From assembly GCF_022012445.1 (NCBI RefSeq), contig NZ_JAKLTS010000005.1, positions 62,001 to 126,000 on the forward strand: DNA of 64,000 nt, read 5' to 3'. The first letter of the stretch is position 1. Every line of letters begins with the position of its first letter. Source of the DNA: Massilia sp. TS11 (lineage in GTDB: Bacteria; Pseudomonadota; Gammaproteobacteria; Burkholderiales; Burkholderiaceae_D). Position numbers and translations under genes: made by a program. This document shows positions 51,704 through 60,913 of the stretch, piece after piece. The notes beneath the pieces are model-generated. The model saw only the letters and a program-made list of their open reading frames with translations. It made no database searches and had not been told where the DNA came from.

Positions 51704-52401
51704 GGCAGCAGATCAACCTTGTCAACCTGCGCTTTCGCAAGACCAAGAAGGTATTCGGCGCCAAGACCATGGGACAGGCCCTGGTGGTGTTCACGCTCGG
51801 TATTCAGGTGCTCTCCATCATCGGCGAGCAGCGCGTCAAGGCCTTGAACGTGGACGTGATCTCGAGCGACGCGCGGCTCAAGCTGGCCCAGGCCAAGCAG
51901 ACGGTGGTCAACGCGCGCTACGCGCCGCGCGCCGCCAACAAGGACATCGAGGTGCAGATCCAGTCGGCCGAGGCCGAGCTGCAGGTGCTGACGACCGTGG
52001 CCGGCATTCTCGAGCGCGGCGAGTTCGGCAACACGCATGGCTTCTCCGAATACTTCAAGGCCTTTGCGCGCCAGAACGTGCCGGGCATGTGGCTGACCGG
52101 TGTCAGCGTCACCGGCATCGGCAGCGACATCGTGGTCGAAGGGCGCGCCATGCAGCCCGAGCTGGTGCCGGGCTTCATTACCGCGCTCAAACGTGAGCCC
52201 ATCATGCGCGGTAAGAGTTTTGACGGCATGCGCATCACCGAACAGACGATGCGCAAGATCGAGAAGAACGAACGCGGCGAGAAGAGCGAACGGACGGTGC
52301 GCGCGCCCTATGTCGGCTTCCATCTGCAGACCTCGCCCATCGCCACCGGCAACGCCAATCTGGCCCAGGCCAATGGTCTGGAAGCGGGGGCGGTGAAATG
52401 A
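51700..52401 (+). CDS. PilN-like MSHA alignment-complex protein
   Basis: A 233-residue inner-membrane protein of PilN type. The N-terminus 'RQQINLVNLRFRKTKKVF' has the NLV/NL motif that in PilN binds PilM, followed by one hydrophobic helix (~22-42) and a periplasmic coiled coil and ferredoxin-like domain. In other MSHA loci this function is part of MshI or a second 'MshI2'. Overlapping starts and stops on both sides mark a coupled I-N-J-K block. Confidence 0.82.
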   Translation: MRQQINLVNLRFRKTKKVFGAKTMGQALVVFTLGIQVLSIIGEQRVKALNVDVISSDARLKLAQAKQTVVNARYAPRAANKDIEVQIQSAEAELQVLTTVAGILERGEFGNTHGFSEYFKAFARQNVPGMWLTGVSVTGIGSDIVVEGRAMQPELVPGFITALKREPIMRGKSFDGMRITEQTMRKIEKNERGEKSERTVRAPYVGFHLQTSPIATGNANLAQANGLEAGAVK

Positions 52402-53246
52402 AAGCCTACCTGCTGAAACTGGCCGCCCGCATCGATAACGCCACGCTGCGCGAGCGCATCATTGGCTTTGCCGGCGCGCTGGTGGTGATTGGTTTTCTTG
52501 GCTACATGGTGCTGCTCGACCCGGTCTTCGCCAAGCAGAAACGCATGAGCCAAACCGTCAAGCAGAACATGAACAACATCTCGGGTATCGAGAACGAGAT
52601 GGCCAACACGATCAAGAACGCTGGCATCGATCCGGACACGGTGAACAAGCAGAAGCTCGAATCAACGGCGCACCAGATCGTCGAACTCGGTGACAAGCTG
52701 CGCGCCATGCAAAAGGGCCTGGTACCGCCGGACCGCGTGGTGCCGCTGCTCGAAGGTCTGCTGCGCGCCCAGCGCGGCCTGCGCCTGGTGTCGATGAGCA
52801 CCTTGCCGCCGGCCGGTGTGAATGATCCGATCTTCACGGCCGTCAAGGAAGAGAAGGCGGAAGACCGCCCCGAACTCGGCGTGCTGAAGAAAATGCAGAC
52901 CATGCAGAAAGAGGCGGCCAAGGCCGACGCCGAAAACAATCCGGTCAATAAGATCGGCAATGCGGTCGGCGCGCTCGACCCGAACCGGCCGACGGCGCCG
53001 GCCGCCGCCAGCGCAGCCGCCAAGGGCAAGGAAGCCAGTGCCGAGCAGCTGCTGTTCCGCCATGCGGTCGAGGTCACGCTCGAAGGCAATTACCTGGACC
53101 TGGTCGCCTACATGCAGGCGCTCGAGTCGATGCCGACCCAGCTGTTCTGGGGACGCGCCAAGCTGGATGTGATCGAGTACCCGAATGCGCGTCTGAACCT
53201 GGTCGTGTACACGCTCAGCCTGGACGAGAAATGGATGAAGCTATGA
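52398..53246 (+). CDS. mshJ: MSHA alignment protein MshJ (PilO-like)
   Basis: A 282-residue PilO-type protein: one transmembrane helix near residues 20-42 ('IIGFAGALVVIGFLGYMVLL'), a coiled coil ('MSQTVKQNMNNISGIENEM') and a C-terminal ferredoxin-like fold. Between them is an Ala/Lys-rich linker (~150-215). It would dimerise with the PilN-like protein to form the periplasmic alignment subcomplex. Start and stop overlap neighbours by 4 nt. Confidence 0.84.
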   Translation: MKAYLLKLAARIDNATLRERIIGFAGALVVIGFLGYMVLLDPVFAKQKRMSQTVKQNMNNISGIENEMANTIKNAGIDPDTVNKQKLESTAHQIVELGDKLRAMQKGLVPPDRVVPLLEGLLRAQRGLRLVSMSTLPPAGVNDPIFTAVKEEKAEDRPELGVLKKMQTMQKEAAKADAENNPVNKIGNAVGALDPNRPTAPAAASAAAKGKEASAEQLLFRHAVEVTLEGNYLDLVAYMQALESMPTQLFWGRAKLDVIEYPNARLNLVVYTLSLDEKWMKL

Positions 53247-53629
53247 AGCGCGCCTGCCTGATCGCCGTGTGGGCTGTGGCCGCGCCGCTGTGGGCCCAGA
53301 GCCTGCCGGACCCGACCTTGCCGCCGGCCGCGGCCATGCCGACCCAGCCGAGCGACACGCCGGCCGCGGCGATGCTGCAGGCCGCCCCGGCGCTGGCCGA
53401 GCCCCAGCTGCAGTCGATTCTGTTGGGGAAAAAGCCGGGCGGACGCCGCCTCGCATTGATTGATGGACAGCTGTATAAGATTGGCGACAAAATGCGTGAT
53501 ATGGAACTCGTCTCGATCGATGAGAACCGCGTCATTCTGCGCCAGGGAAAAACGACCAAAGTACTGAAGCTGTACGGGAGCAACGGCGCAGCCGGTGCGG
53601 AGACCGCGCAAAACGGGGTCACAAAGTAG
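53243..53629 (+). CDS. mshK: MSHA biogenesis protein MshK
   Basis: A 128-residue exported protein: signal peptide to about residue 18 ('AVWAVAAPLWAQ'), a Pro-rich segment ('DPTLPPAAAMPTQPSDTP') and a small GspC/PilP-like homology region ('QSILLGKKPGGRRLALIDGQ', 'DKMRDMELVSI') that likely contacts the secretin. ATG 53243 overlaps the mshJ stop (an upstream in-frame ATG at 53231 is possible). Position between J and L matches mshK elsewhere. Confidence 0.85.
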   Translation: MKRACLIAVWAVAAPLWAQSLPDPTLPPAAAMPTQPSDTPAAAMLQAAPALAEPQLQSILLGKKPGGRRLALIDGQLYKIGDKMRDMELVSIDENRVILRQGKTTKVLKLYGSNGAAGAETAQNGVTK

Positions 53630-53639
53630 ACGGAACACC

Positions 53640-55412
53640 ATGCAAAGACTAAGCATCCTGGCGGTCCTGGTCTGCGCGCTGAGTGCGTGCGCAAGCCCGG
53701 GCAAGGCGCCCAAGAACGCCACCCTTGATCAGATCGAGGCCACCCTGGCACAAGCGGCCGGGAAGGGCGCTGCGCCCGTTTCCGACGAGGCCGTGGCGAA
53801 TGCCCTGCTGCCGCCGGTGTCGGCCCTGGCCGACCAGCTGCCCAAGGCGCGCCAGGCGCTGGAAGAGCGCTTCGATGTCAAAGTTAATAACGCCGCCGCG
53901 CCGCAATTCTTTAATTCGCTCGTGGCCGGTACGCGCTACAACATGCTGGTGCACCCGGATGTGACCGGCACGATCAGCGTCAATCTCAAGGACGTGACGA
54001 TGGTCGAGGCCCTCGAGGCTGTGCGCGACCTGTACGGCTACGACTTCAGTATCGTCGGCAACCGGATTCAGGTGAAACCGCTGACCATGCAGACCAAGAT
54101 GTTCCAGGTGAACTATCTGGTCGGTACCCGCCGCGGCCTGTCGAATCTGCGTGTCAGCTCGACCTCGGTCGGGACGGCCGGCCAGACCCAGGCCGGCAAT
54201 CAGGGCGGCGTGACCGGCGGCTTGCCGGGGCAGGGCACCCCTGGCCAGCCGGGCAATCAGCAACAGAATCAGAACCAGATCGATTCGGCCAGTGTGAACA
54301 CGGTCAACTCGGCCGATTTCTGGGCCGATCTGCGCAAGGCCCTGGAAGCCATCGTCGGCCAGGCCGACGGCCGCAGCGTGGTCGTCAGCCCGCAGTCGGG
54401 CATGCTGGTCGTGCGCGCCATGCCGGACGAGCTGCGCGCCGTGGAAGCCTATCTGAAGGCGACCCAGCTGTCGGTCGACCGCCAGGTGATCCTCGAGGCC
54501 AAGATCCTCGAAGTGGAACTCAGTGAAAACTTCCAGTCGGGTATCAACTGGGCCTCGTTCGCGTCCTTCCGCAGCTCGCACGGCAATCGCGTGTCGACCG
54601 GTCTGGTGTCGCCCGGCACGACGCTGCAGCCGCTGCCCTTCGATGGCAGCCAGCCGGCCAGTGCCGTGATCGGCAGCCTGACGGCCAGCAGCGGCTACTC
54701 GCTGAGCAATGCGGCCACGGCCGCGGGCTCGCTGTTTGGCTTCGCCTTCCAGACCAGCAATTTCGCCGCGCTGATTTCCTTCCTGGAGTCGCAGGGCACC
54801 GTGCATGTGCTGTCCAGTCCGCGTGTGACGGCGATGAACAATCAGAAGTCGGTGCTGAAGATCGGTACCGACGAGTTCTACGTGACCGGCGTGCAGACCA
54901 CCCAGACCGTGGCCAATAATGGCAGCACGGCGGCCTCGCCGAACGTGACCTTGCAGCCCTTCTTCTCGGGCGTGGTGCTGGACGTGACCCCGCAGATCGA
55001 CGATCGCGGCAATATCGTGCTGCATGTGCACCCCTCGGTCAGCCAGGTGACGACCAAGAACCAGGGCGTGAATCTGGGTAATGCCGGTAATCTGCAGCTG
55101 CCGCTGCCTTCGTCCTCGACCTCGGAAATGGATACGCTCGTGCGTGGCCAGGATGGGCGCGTGGTGGCCATTGGCGGCCTGATGCGTCAGGCCTCGGTCG
55201 ACGACAATTCCGGCCTGCCTGGCGTGTCCGATGTGCCGGTGCTCGGCACGCTGTTCCGCAACAAGACGCGCACCTTGCAGAAGCGTGAGCTGGTGGTGCT
55301 GATCAAGCCCACCATCGTGGAAGACGCGACCAGCTGGAGCAATGACCTGCTCGACACCGGCCGCCGCATTCAGGACATGGACCCGCGCCGCGGCGCGACG
55401 GAGCGCAAGTAA
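53640..55412 (+). CDS. mshL: MSHA secretin MshL
   Basis: A 590-residue outer-membrane secretin forming the pilus pore. It is a lipoprotein: 'LVCALSACASP' with the modified Cys at 17. N-domains occupy ~80-310 ('YNMLVHPDVTGTISVNLKDV', 'VVVSPQSGMLVVRAMPDELR') with a Gln/Gly-rich insert (~180-215). The secretin core includes 'QGTVHVLSSPRVTAMNNQKS', 'VTPQIDDRGNIVLHVHPSVS' and 'ELVVLIKPTIV', the last being the C-terminal secretin signature. Its final base is the A of the mshM start codon. Confidence 0.94.
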   Translation: MQRLSILAVLVCALSACASPGKAPKNATLDQIEATLAQAAGKGAAPVSDEAVANALLPPVSALADQLPKARQALEERFDVKVNNAAAPQFFNSLVAGTRYNMLVHPDVTGTISVNLKDVTMVEALEAVRDLYGYDFSIVGNRIQVKPLTMQTKMFQVNYLVGTRRGLSNLRVSSTSVGTAGQTQAGNQGGVTGGLPGQGTPGQPGNQQQNQNQIDSASVNTVNSADFWADLRKALEAIVGQADGRSVVVSPQSGMLVVRAMPDELRAVEAYLKATQLSVDRQVILEAKILEVELSENFQSGINWASFASFRSSHGNRVSTGLVSPGTTLQPLPFDGSQPASAVIGSLTASSGYSLSNAATAAGSLFGFAFQTSNFAALISFLESQGTVHVLSSPRVTAMNNQKSVLKIGTDEFYVTGVQTTQTVANNGSTAASPNVTLQPFFSGVVLDVTPQIDDRGNIVLHVHPSVSQVTTKNQGVNLGNAGNLQLPLPSSSTSEMDTLVRGQDGRVVAIGGLMRQASVDDNSGLPGVSDVPVLGTLFRNKTRTLQKRELVVLIKPTIVEDATSWSNDLLDTGRRIQDMDPRRGATERK

Positions 55413-56308
55413 TGTACACCGCTCACTTCGGCCTGCGCGAAATCCCCTTCGGCATCACGCCGGATACCAGCTATTTCTTCACCAGCCCGCATGCGCAGGA
55501 AGCCCTGAACACGCTGCTGGTGGCGGCGCGCAATGGCGAAGGCTTCATCAAGATCACCGGTGAAGTGGGGACCGGCAAGACCCTGCTGTGCCGTAAGTTC
55601 ATGGCCACGCTCGACGAGCATTTCGTCACGGCCTATATTCCGAATCCCTATCTGGAGCCGCGCACCCTGATGCTGGCCCTGGCCGATGAACTCGAGCTGA
55701 CGCTGGAGAAGGACGTCGACCAGCACCAGATGCTCAAGGCCATCACCCAGCGCCTGGTCGACTTGGCCCATCAGGACAAGCGCGTGATTCTGTGCCTGGA
55801 CGAAGCCCAGGCCATCCCGCTCGAAAGCCTGGAAGCGCTGCGCCTGCTGACCAATCTGGAAACCGAAAAGCGCAAGCTGCTGCAGATCGTGCTGTTCGGT
55901 CAGCCCGAGCTCGATACCAATCTCGAGCTGCCCTCGATCCGCCAGCTGGCCCAGCGCATCACTTTCCATTACCACCTCGGCCCGCTTACGCGCGACGAGA
56001 TGGAGTATTACGTGGCGCACCGACTGCGCGTGGCCGGCTATACCGGCGGCCCGCTGTTCACGCGCGCCGCGATGGCGCGGCTGTATGCCGTGAGTGGCGG
56101 CGTGCCGCGCCTGATCAACATCCTCGCCCACAAGTCCATGATGCTGTGCTTCGGCGAAGGCAAACAACAAATCAAGAAGACGCACGTCGAGGAGGCGGCA
56201 CGCGATACCGTCGCCACCAAAACCGTGCGCTGGCTGCCGTGGGCCATCGGCGCGGCAGCCGCCGGCGTGCTGGGTCTGGGCGCCGCTTTGTGGGTGGCGT
56301 TGCGATGA
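55412..56308 (+). CDS. mshM: MshM ATPase (ExeA/GspA-like)
   Basis: A 298-residue AAA+ ATPase: 'HFGLREIPFGITPDTSYFF' (the ExeA-family N-terminus), Walker A 'TGEVGTGKTLL', Walker B 'VILCLDEAQ' and arginine-rich sensor 'YAVSGGVPRLINILAHKSM'. One transmembrane helix is at the C-terminus (~274-296). ExeA-type proteins help assemble secretins across peptidoglycan. Overlaps mshL by 1 nt and mshN by 4 nt. Confidence 0.92.
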   Translation: MYTAHFGLREIPFGITPDTSYFFTSPHAQEALNTLLVAARNGEGFIKITGEVGTGKTLLCRKFMATLDEHFVTAYIPNPYLEPRTLMLALADELELTLEKDVDQHQMLKAITQRLVDLAHQDKRVILCLDEAQAIPLESLEALRLLTNLETEKRKLLQIVLFGQPELDTNLELPSIRQLAQRITFHYHLGPLTRDEMEYYVAHRLRVAGYTGGPLFTRAAMARLYAVSGGVPRLINILAHKSMMLCFGEGKQQIKKTHVEEAARDTVATKTVRWLPWAIGAAAAGVLGLGAALWVALR

Positions 56309-57537
56309 GTCTCATAAATAAAATGCTGAAGGACCTGGACGCGCGCGGCCAGATGTCCAGTCATTCGGCCCAGCCGCATATCAAGCTGGCCGCCGTCGAA
56401 GAACCGATGGTCAGTCCGCGCACCATGGTGAGCCTGGTGGCGCTCGGTCTGGCCCTGGCCTATGCCAGCTGGATGCTGTATGGCTACTTCAAGAAGCCGA
56501 AAGGGCCGCGCCCGCTCGGCGCCGCCATCACGGCCAGCGCTCCGGCCACGGCCGTGCAGGCGCCGCCCGCAGTGAGCGTGGCTGCGCCGCCGCCCGTCAG
56601 CGGGGCTTTTGGTCCGGCCTCGGCAGCCGCTTCGGCGCCGGTGGCCAGTGCGCCCGCGCCGGCCAAAGCCGCCGCCGACGCCAAACCGGCGCCCGTCGCC
56701 GCGCCCGCGCCGGTCGAGAACAAAGTGGCCGCGCCCGCGCAGAAACCGCAAGCCCCGGCGCTGGCGGCTGCGGCGGCTCCGGCCGAGCCCAAGCCGGCCG
56801 CCAGGACCGAGCCGGCGCCCAAACTCGAGGCCGCCGCACCGCGCTTGGCCGAGGCGACACCGTCCGATAAGCCGGCCGCGAAAGCCGCCAAGGGCCGCAA
56901 GAGCGCGCCGTCGGCCAGCGCCAGTGCGCCAGCCGCGCCGGTGCTGAGCGAATCGCGTGAGATGAGTCCGCAGCAGCGCGCCGAAGCCGCGTATGCCAAG
57001 GCCCTGGCCGCGCTGCCCGATGGCCGGGTGGCCGAGGCCATGTCCCAGCTCGAGCAGGCGGTCCAGCTCGATCCGCGCCATGACGCGGCCCGTCAGGCCC
57101 TGGTGCGTCTGCTGCTGGAAAACCGCCGCACCGAGGAAGCCATGCGCCAGCTGCAGAACGGCCTCTCGCTCGACCCGCGCCAGCCCGACATGGCCATGCT
57201 GCTGGCCCGTCTGCAGATCGACCGCGGCCAGTCCGGCGTCGACACGCTGATGCGCACCGCGCCTTATGCCAACGGCAATGGCGAGTATTTCGCCTTCCTC
57301 GGCGGGGCGCTGCAACGCGAGCAGCGCAATGTCGAAGCGGCCGAGGCCTATCGGATGGCGCTCAAGACCGCGCCGGGCAATGGTGTCTGGTGGGTCGGCC
57401 TGGGGATTTCGCTGCAGGCCAACAAGCAGCAGCCTGAAGCGGTGGAAGCCTTCCAGAAAGCGCGCAACGCCAGCAATCTGTCGCCCGAACTGCGCGCCTT
57501 TGTGGACCGCAAACTGGCCCAGCTCGGCGCCCGCTGA
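56305..57537 (+). CDS. mshN: MSHA biogenesis protein MshN (TPR protein)
   Basis: A 410-residue inner-membrane protein: short cytoplasmic 'SLINKMLKDLDARGQM' (a conserved MshN start), one helix (~36-54), then a ~160-residue Ala/Pro-rich spacer. C-terminal TPR repeats occupy ~215-405 ('AYAKALAALPDGRVAEAMSQ', 'AVQLDPRHDAARQALVRLLL', 'NGLSLDPRQPDMAMLLARL'). The spacer is long enough to cross the periplasm. It is the last gene of the MSHA locus and converges with a minus-strand gene 15 nt away. Confidence 0.88.
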   Translation: MSLINKMLKDLDARGQMSSHSAQPHIKLAAVEEPMVSPRTMVSLVALGLALAYASWMLYGYFKKPKGPRPLGAAITASAPATAVQAPPAVSVAAPPPVSGAFGPASAAASAPVASAPAPAKAAADAKPAPVAAPAPVENKVAAPAQKPQAPALAAAAAPAEPKPAARTEPAPKLEAAAPRLAEATPSDKPAAKAAKGRKSAPSASASAPAAPVLSESREMSPQQRAEAAYAKALAALPDGRVAEAMSQLEQAVQLDPRHDAARQALVRLLLENRRTEEAMRQLQNGLSLDPRQPDMAMLLARLQIDRGQSGVDTLMRTAPYANGNGEYFAFLGGALQREQRNVEAAEAYRMALKTAPGNGVWWVGLGISLQANKQQPEAVEAFQKARNASNLSPELRAFVDRKLAQLGAR

Positions 57538-57552
57538 ACCCGGCCGCCCGGC

Positions 57553-58476
57553 TTACAGGGCGGCCGTTTCTCCCCACACCTGTTTCATCGAGAAGCGCGC
57601 ACCGGCTTCATCCTCGTGCACGGCGGCGGCAATGGCGAAGCCCATTTCACGGCTGCTGTGCAGAGCCGGGGTGGGGCGCAGCACAAACACGCGCCAGTCC
57701 TCGGGCGCAGCCTGATGGGCGACCACGCCGGTGGCGCCATTTTCCAGACGCACCAGCGTACCCGGTGGATAGAGGCCAAGCCGGTCGCGAAATAACCGGG
57801 CCAGGCCGGCATCGACCGGGGCCGCGCCGGCGCCCAGCAGTTGGGACAGCGCGGCCGGCGGCAGCAGCGAGCGGCGGTAATTGCGCGCCGAAACATGGGC
57901 GCAATAGCGGTCGGCCAGACCGATCAGCTTGGCATTGCGCGGAATCGCGTCGCCGCTGCGGCCCTCCGGATAGCCGCTGCCATCCTCATGCTCGTGGTGC
58001 AGCAGCACATAGTCGAGCCAGTCATCATCGACGACGCCGGCCTCGCGCAGCAGATTCGCGCCGGCGCTCGGGTGGCGCTGGACGATCGCGCGCTCCGCTG
58101 GCGACAGCATGCCCGGCTTGGCCTGAAAGTGTTCAGCCTCTTTCAGCATGCCGGCGTTCATGGTCAGTGCGGCCGCGGTGGCGCAGTCGATTTCCTCGGC
58201 ACTGCTGTCGAGCGCCAATTCCATCAGCACGACCACGATGGCCGTTTCCACGCAATGGCGCACCGTGTACAGGCCGCCGATTTGATTAAGGAAGATGCTG
58301 GCCAGGGCCACGTCGGGATCGCGCTGGACGGCGGCGGCGACGCGCTGCGCAAGCTGGCGCAGCGACTGATCGGCTGCGGCCTTGCCGCGCAGGCCCAGCA
58401 GGATCTGCTCGAGCTCACGGCAGGCCGCGTTCAGTTCATGCAGCACCGATTGCGGCGCCGCGGCCAAGTGCATCAT
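57553..58476 (-). CDS. Degenerate HD-GYP-domain protein
   Basis: A 307-residue protein aligned by eye to HD-GYP phosphodiesterases. The C-terminal half keeps 'KPGMLSPAERAIVQRHP', 'LLHHEHEDGSGYPEGRSGD' and 'IPRNAKLIGLADRYCAHVSA'. The HD motif that ligates the metal centre ('LLHDIGK' in active members) is replaced by 'LTMNAGM', so c-di-GMP hydrolysis is doubtful and a binding or regulatory role is more likely. Starts at 58476 or 58473 (two ATGs) after aagggga. It is encoded directly after the MSHA locus in convergent orientation, 13 nt downstream of the aminotransferase gene on the same strand. Confidence 0.82.
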   Translation of the reverse strand: MMHLAAAPQSVLHELNAACRELEQILLGLRGKAAADQSLRQLAQRVAAAVQRDPDVALASIFLNQIGGLYTVRHCVETAIVVVLMELALDSSAEEIDCATAAALTMNAGMLKEAEHFQAKPGMLSPAERAIVQRHPSAGANLLREAGVVDDDWLDYVLLHHEHEDGSGYPEGRSGDAIPRNAKLIGLADRYCAHVSARNYRRSLLPPAALSQLLGAGAAPVDAGLARLFRDRLGLYPPGTLVRLENGATGVVAHQAAPEDWRVFVLRPTPALHSSREMGFAIAAAVHEDEAGARFSMKQVWGETAAL

Positions 58477-58489
58477 GGCAGTCCCCTTG

Positions 58490-59668
58490 TCAGAGACGGG
58501 CCAGGCGCTCCAGGGCCAGGCGCAGCGTCTCGTCTTTTTTGGCGAAGCAAAAACGCACGATGCCGGATTCCTGCCCATGCCGGTAGAAGGCCGAGACAGG
58601 GATCGCGGCGACCCCGATTTCGGTGGTCAGAAAGCGTGCGAAGTCCGCTTCCAGTATAGGCGAAATGGCCGTGTACCGGACACATTGGAAGTAGGTGCCG
58701 TCGGCTGGCAGCAACGTAAAGCGCGTACCGGCCAGGCCGGCGCGAAACAGGTCGCGTTTGCGCTGATAAAAGGCCGGCAGATCGCGGTAGGGCGCCGGAT
58801 CGGCCAGGTGGGTGGCCAGGCCCGCCTGCATCGGGGTGTTGACGGAAAAGACGTTGTACTGGTGCACCTTGCGGAACTCCGCCATCAGCGGCGCGGGCGC
58901 CACCACATAGCCGAGCTTCCAGCCCGTCACATGGTAGGTCTTGCCGAAGCTGGAGACGACGAAGGCGCGCGCCGCCAGGTCCGGATGGCGGCAGACCGAC
59001 TCATGGCGCAGGCCGTCGAACACCATGTGCTCATACACCTCGTCCGACAGCAGCAGGATGTCGGTACCGCGCACGATGTCGGCCAGGGCGCGCAGGTCGG
59101 ATTCGCGCAGGACGGTACCGGTTGGGTTGTGCGGCGTGTTGAGGATGATGAGGCGCGTGCGCGGCGAGACCGCGTCGGCCAGCGCCTCCCAATCGACGCG
59201 GTAGCCGTGTTCGTCGAGCTGCATCGGGACCCCGACCGCCAGGCCGCCGGCCAGCTCGATGGCGGGTAGGTAGCTATCATAGGCCGGCTCGATGATGATG
59301 ACCTCGTCGCCGGGATGGACCGCGCACAGAATCGCCGTGGTCAAGGCCTGGGTGGCGCCGGCGGTGACGGTGATCTCGCTGTCGATGTCGTACTGCTGAC
59401 TATAGCAGGCCGCAATCTTGTGTGCGATGGCCGTGCGCAGGGACGGCAGGCCCGTCATCGGCGCGTACTGGTTGTGGCCGGCGCGCATGGCCGTCTCGAC
59501 GGCCGACAGCAGGGCCGGGTCGCAATCGAAGTCCGGAAAGCCCTGGCCGAGGTTGACGGCGCCGTGTTCGGCCGCCAGGGCCGACATGACGCTGAACACC
59601 GTGGTGCCCACGGCCGGCAGTTTGCTTTTCAGGACGGGTGTATCAGGATGGGAGGGCTGAGTGTGCAT
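58490..59668 (-). CDS. ybdL: Methionine aminotransferase-like PLP enzyme (YbdL/class I)
   Basis: A 392-residue class I/II aminotransferase. The PLP lysine is in 'SSFGKTYHVTGWKLGYVV'; other motifs are 'NLGQGFPDFDCDPAL', 'NQYAPMTGLPSLRTAIA', 'VTAGATQALTTAILC' and 'NTPHNPTGTVL'. The opening 'SKLPAVGTTVFSVMSALA' and length match YbdL, which transaminates methionine and some aromatic amino acids using 2-oxo acids. ATG at 59668 is taken; an in-frame GTG at 59674 is possible. The preceding PIN gene overlaps it by 26 nt. Confidence 0.9.
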   Translation of the reverse strand: MHTQPSHPDTPVLKSKLPAVGTTVFSVMSALAAEHGAVNLGQGFPDFDCDPALLSAVETAMRAGHNQYAPMTGLPSLRTAIAHKIAACYSQQYDIDSEITVTAGATQALTTAILCAVHPGDEVIIIEPAYDSYLPAIELAGGLAVGVPMQLDEHGYRVDWEALADAVSPRTRLIILNTPHNPTGTVLRESDLRALADIVRGTDILLLSDEVYEHMVFDGLRHESVCRHPDLAARAFVVSSFGKTYHVTGWKLGYVVAPAPLMAEFRKVHQYNVFSVNTPMQAGLATHLADPAPYRDLPAFYQRKRDLFRAGLAGTRFTLLPADGTYFQCVRYTAISPILEADFARFLTTEIGVAAIPVSAFYRHGQESGIVRFCFAKKDETLRLALERLARL

Positions 59669-60107
59669 CTGCACATTCTAGCGCGAAGGCGCCGACCCAG
59701 TCCTCGGGCGTCACAATGCGGAACAGGCGCGCGGCAGCCGTGCGCTTGTTCAGTTTGAGCAGGGCCTTGTCCTTGCTGATCAGGACATCCGCCCCCGCAT
59801 CGCGCGCCAGTTCCAGGAACTTCTGGTCCTCGCGGTCGGTGCAGACCGGCAGCAGCAAGGGGCGGGCAGGCGGCTCGATCAGCGTGATGGCCGCATCAAA
59901 GGCCGCCGCCGCGCGCGGGCGGGTCTCGGCGTCGAGCGGCAGATGCGGATAGTGCAGCACGAAGCGGAACTCCTTGCGGCAGGCCGGATTCGTCACGGCC
60001 TCGACCAGACCGGCCGCCAGCGCCGCGCGCAGGGAGGCCACGCGCGGGTCCTGCCAGACGAACAAATCGAGGCAGACATTGGTATCAAGAATCAGGCGCG
60101 GTATCAT
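59643..60107 (-). CDS. PIN-domain protein (putative ribonuclease toxin family)
   Basis: A 154-residue PIN-fold protein: '[13 protein letters not shown]' (first Asp at residue 8), '[19 protein letters not shown]' (acidic pair) and 'LISKDKALL' (last Asp). All positions of the four-residue metal centre are occupied, so nuclease activity is plausible. It belongs to the group annotated as VapC-like toxin component of unknown TA type, but no antitoxin-sized gene adjoins it. It overlaps the aminotransferase gene by 26 nt and diverges from yaaA with 33 nt between starts. Confidence 0.82.
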   Translation of the reverse strand: MIPRLILDTNVCLDLFVWQDPRVASLRAALAAGLVEAVTNPACRKEFRFVLHYPHLPLDAETRPRAAAAFDAAITLIEPPARPLLLPVCTDREDQKFLELARDAGADVLISKDKALLKLNKRTAAARLFRIVTPEDWVGAFALECADAHSALPS

Positions 60108-60140
60108 GCTGGGTTGAATTTTGTTGTCACCGATTATCGT

Positions 60141-60911
60141 ATGCTGATTGTTCTTTCGCCAGCCAAATCGCTGGACCTCGACACCCCGTTCAAATCCAAG
60201 CTGCGCAGTACGCCCGATTTTCTGAGCGAGACGGCGACCCTGATCGACCTCCTGCGCGAACTCTCGCCGGGCCAGCTGTCCGAGCTGATGGACTTGTCCG
60301 ACAAGCTGGCGGTGCTGAATGTCGGCCGCTATGCGAGCTGGAGCGGGGCGCCCGAGCACAGCCGCCCGGCCGTGATGATGTTCGACGGCGACGTCTACGA
60401 CGGCCTGCAGGCGCGCAGCCTGACGCCCAAGCAGCTCGAGTATGCCCAGCAGCATGTGCGCATCCTGTCCGGCCTGTATGGGCGCCTGCGCCCGATGGAC
60501 CTGATCGAAGCGCACCGGCTCGAAATGGGCACGGCGCTGGCCAATCCGCGCGGCAAAGACCTGTACGCGTTCTGGGGCGAGCGCATCACCCAGGCCCTGC
60601 AGGCCGACATCGATGCCGTGGGCGCGACGGCGCTGGTGAACCTGGCCTCCGACGAGTACTTCAAGTCGGTCAAACCCAAGCAGCTGAGCGTACCCGTGAT
60701 CACGCCCGTGTTCGAGGACTACAAGGGCGGCAAGTACAAGATTATTTCCTTCTTCGCCAAGCGCGCGCGCGGCATGATGGCGCGCTATGCCGCCCAGAAA
60801 GGCCTGAGCGACCCGGCCGGGCTGAAGCGATTCAAAGAAGACGGCTACGTCTACGACAAGGCCGCCTCGACCGACACGACCTGGGTCTTCCGCCGCAAAA
60901 TTGCCCCCTAA
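60141..60911 (+). CDS. yaaA: Peroxide stress protein YaaA
   Basis: A 256-residue DUF328/YaaA protein. Conserved segments are '[16 protein letters not shown]' at the N-terminus, '[20 protein letters not shown]', '[20 protein letters not shown]' and '[13 protein letters not shown]'. In E. coli YaaA lowers intracellular free iron during hydrogen peroxide stress and binds DNA. The length matches the family. ATG at 60141. A bidirectional terminator follows immediately. Confidence 0.95.
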   Translation: MLIVLSPAKSLDLDTPFKSKLRSTPDFLSETATLIDLLRELSPGQLSELMDLSDKLAVLNVGRYASWSGAPEHSRPAVMMFDGDVYDGLQARSLTPKQLEYAQQHVRILSGLYGRLRPMDLIEAHRLEMGTALANPRGKDLYAFWGERITQALQADIDAVGATALVNLASDEYFKSVKPKQLSVPVITPVFEDYKGGKYKIISFFAKRARGMMARYAAQKGLSDPAGLKRFKEDGYVYDKAASTDTTWVFRRKIAP

Positions 60912-60913
60912 AC

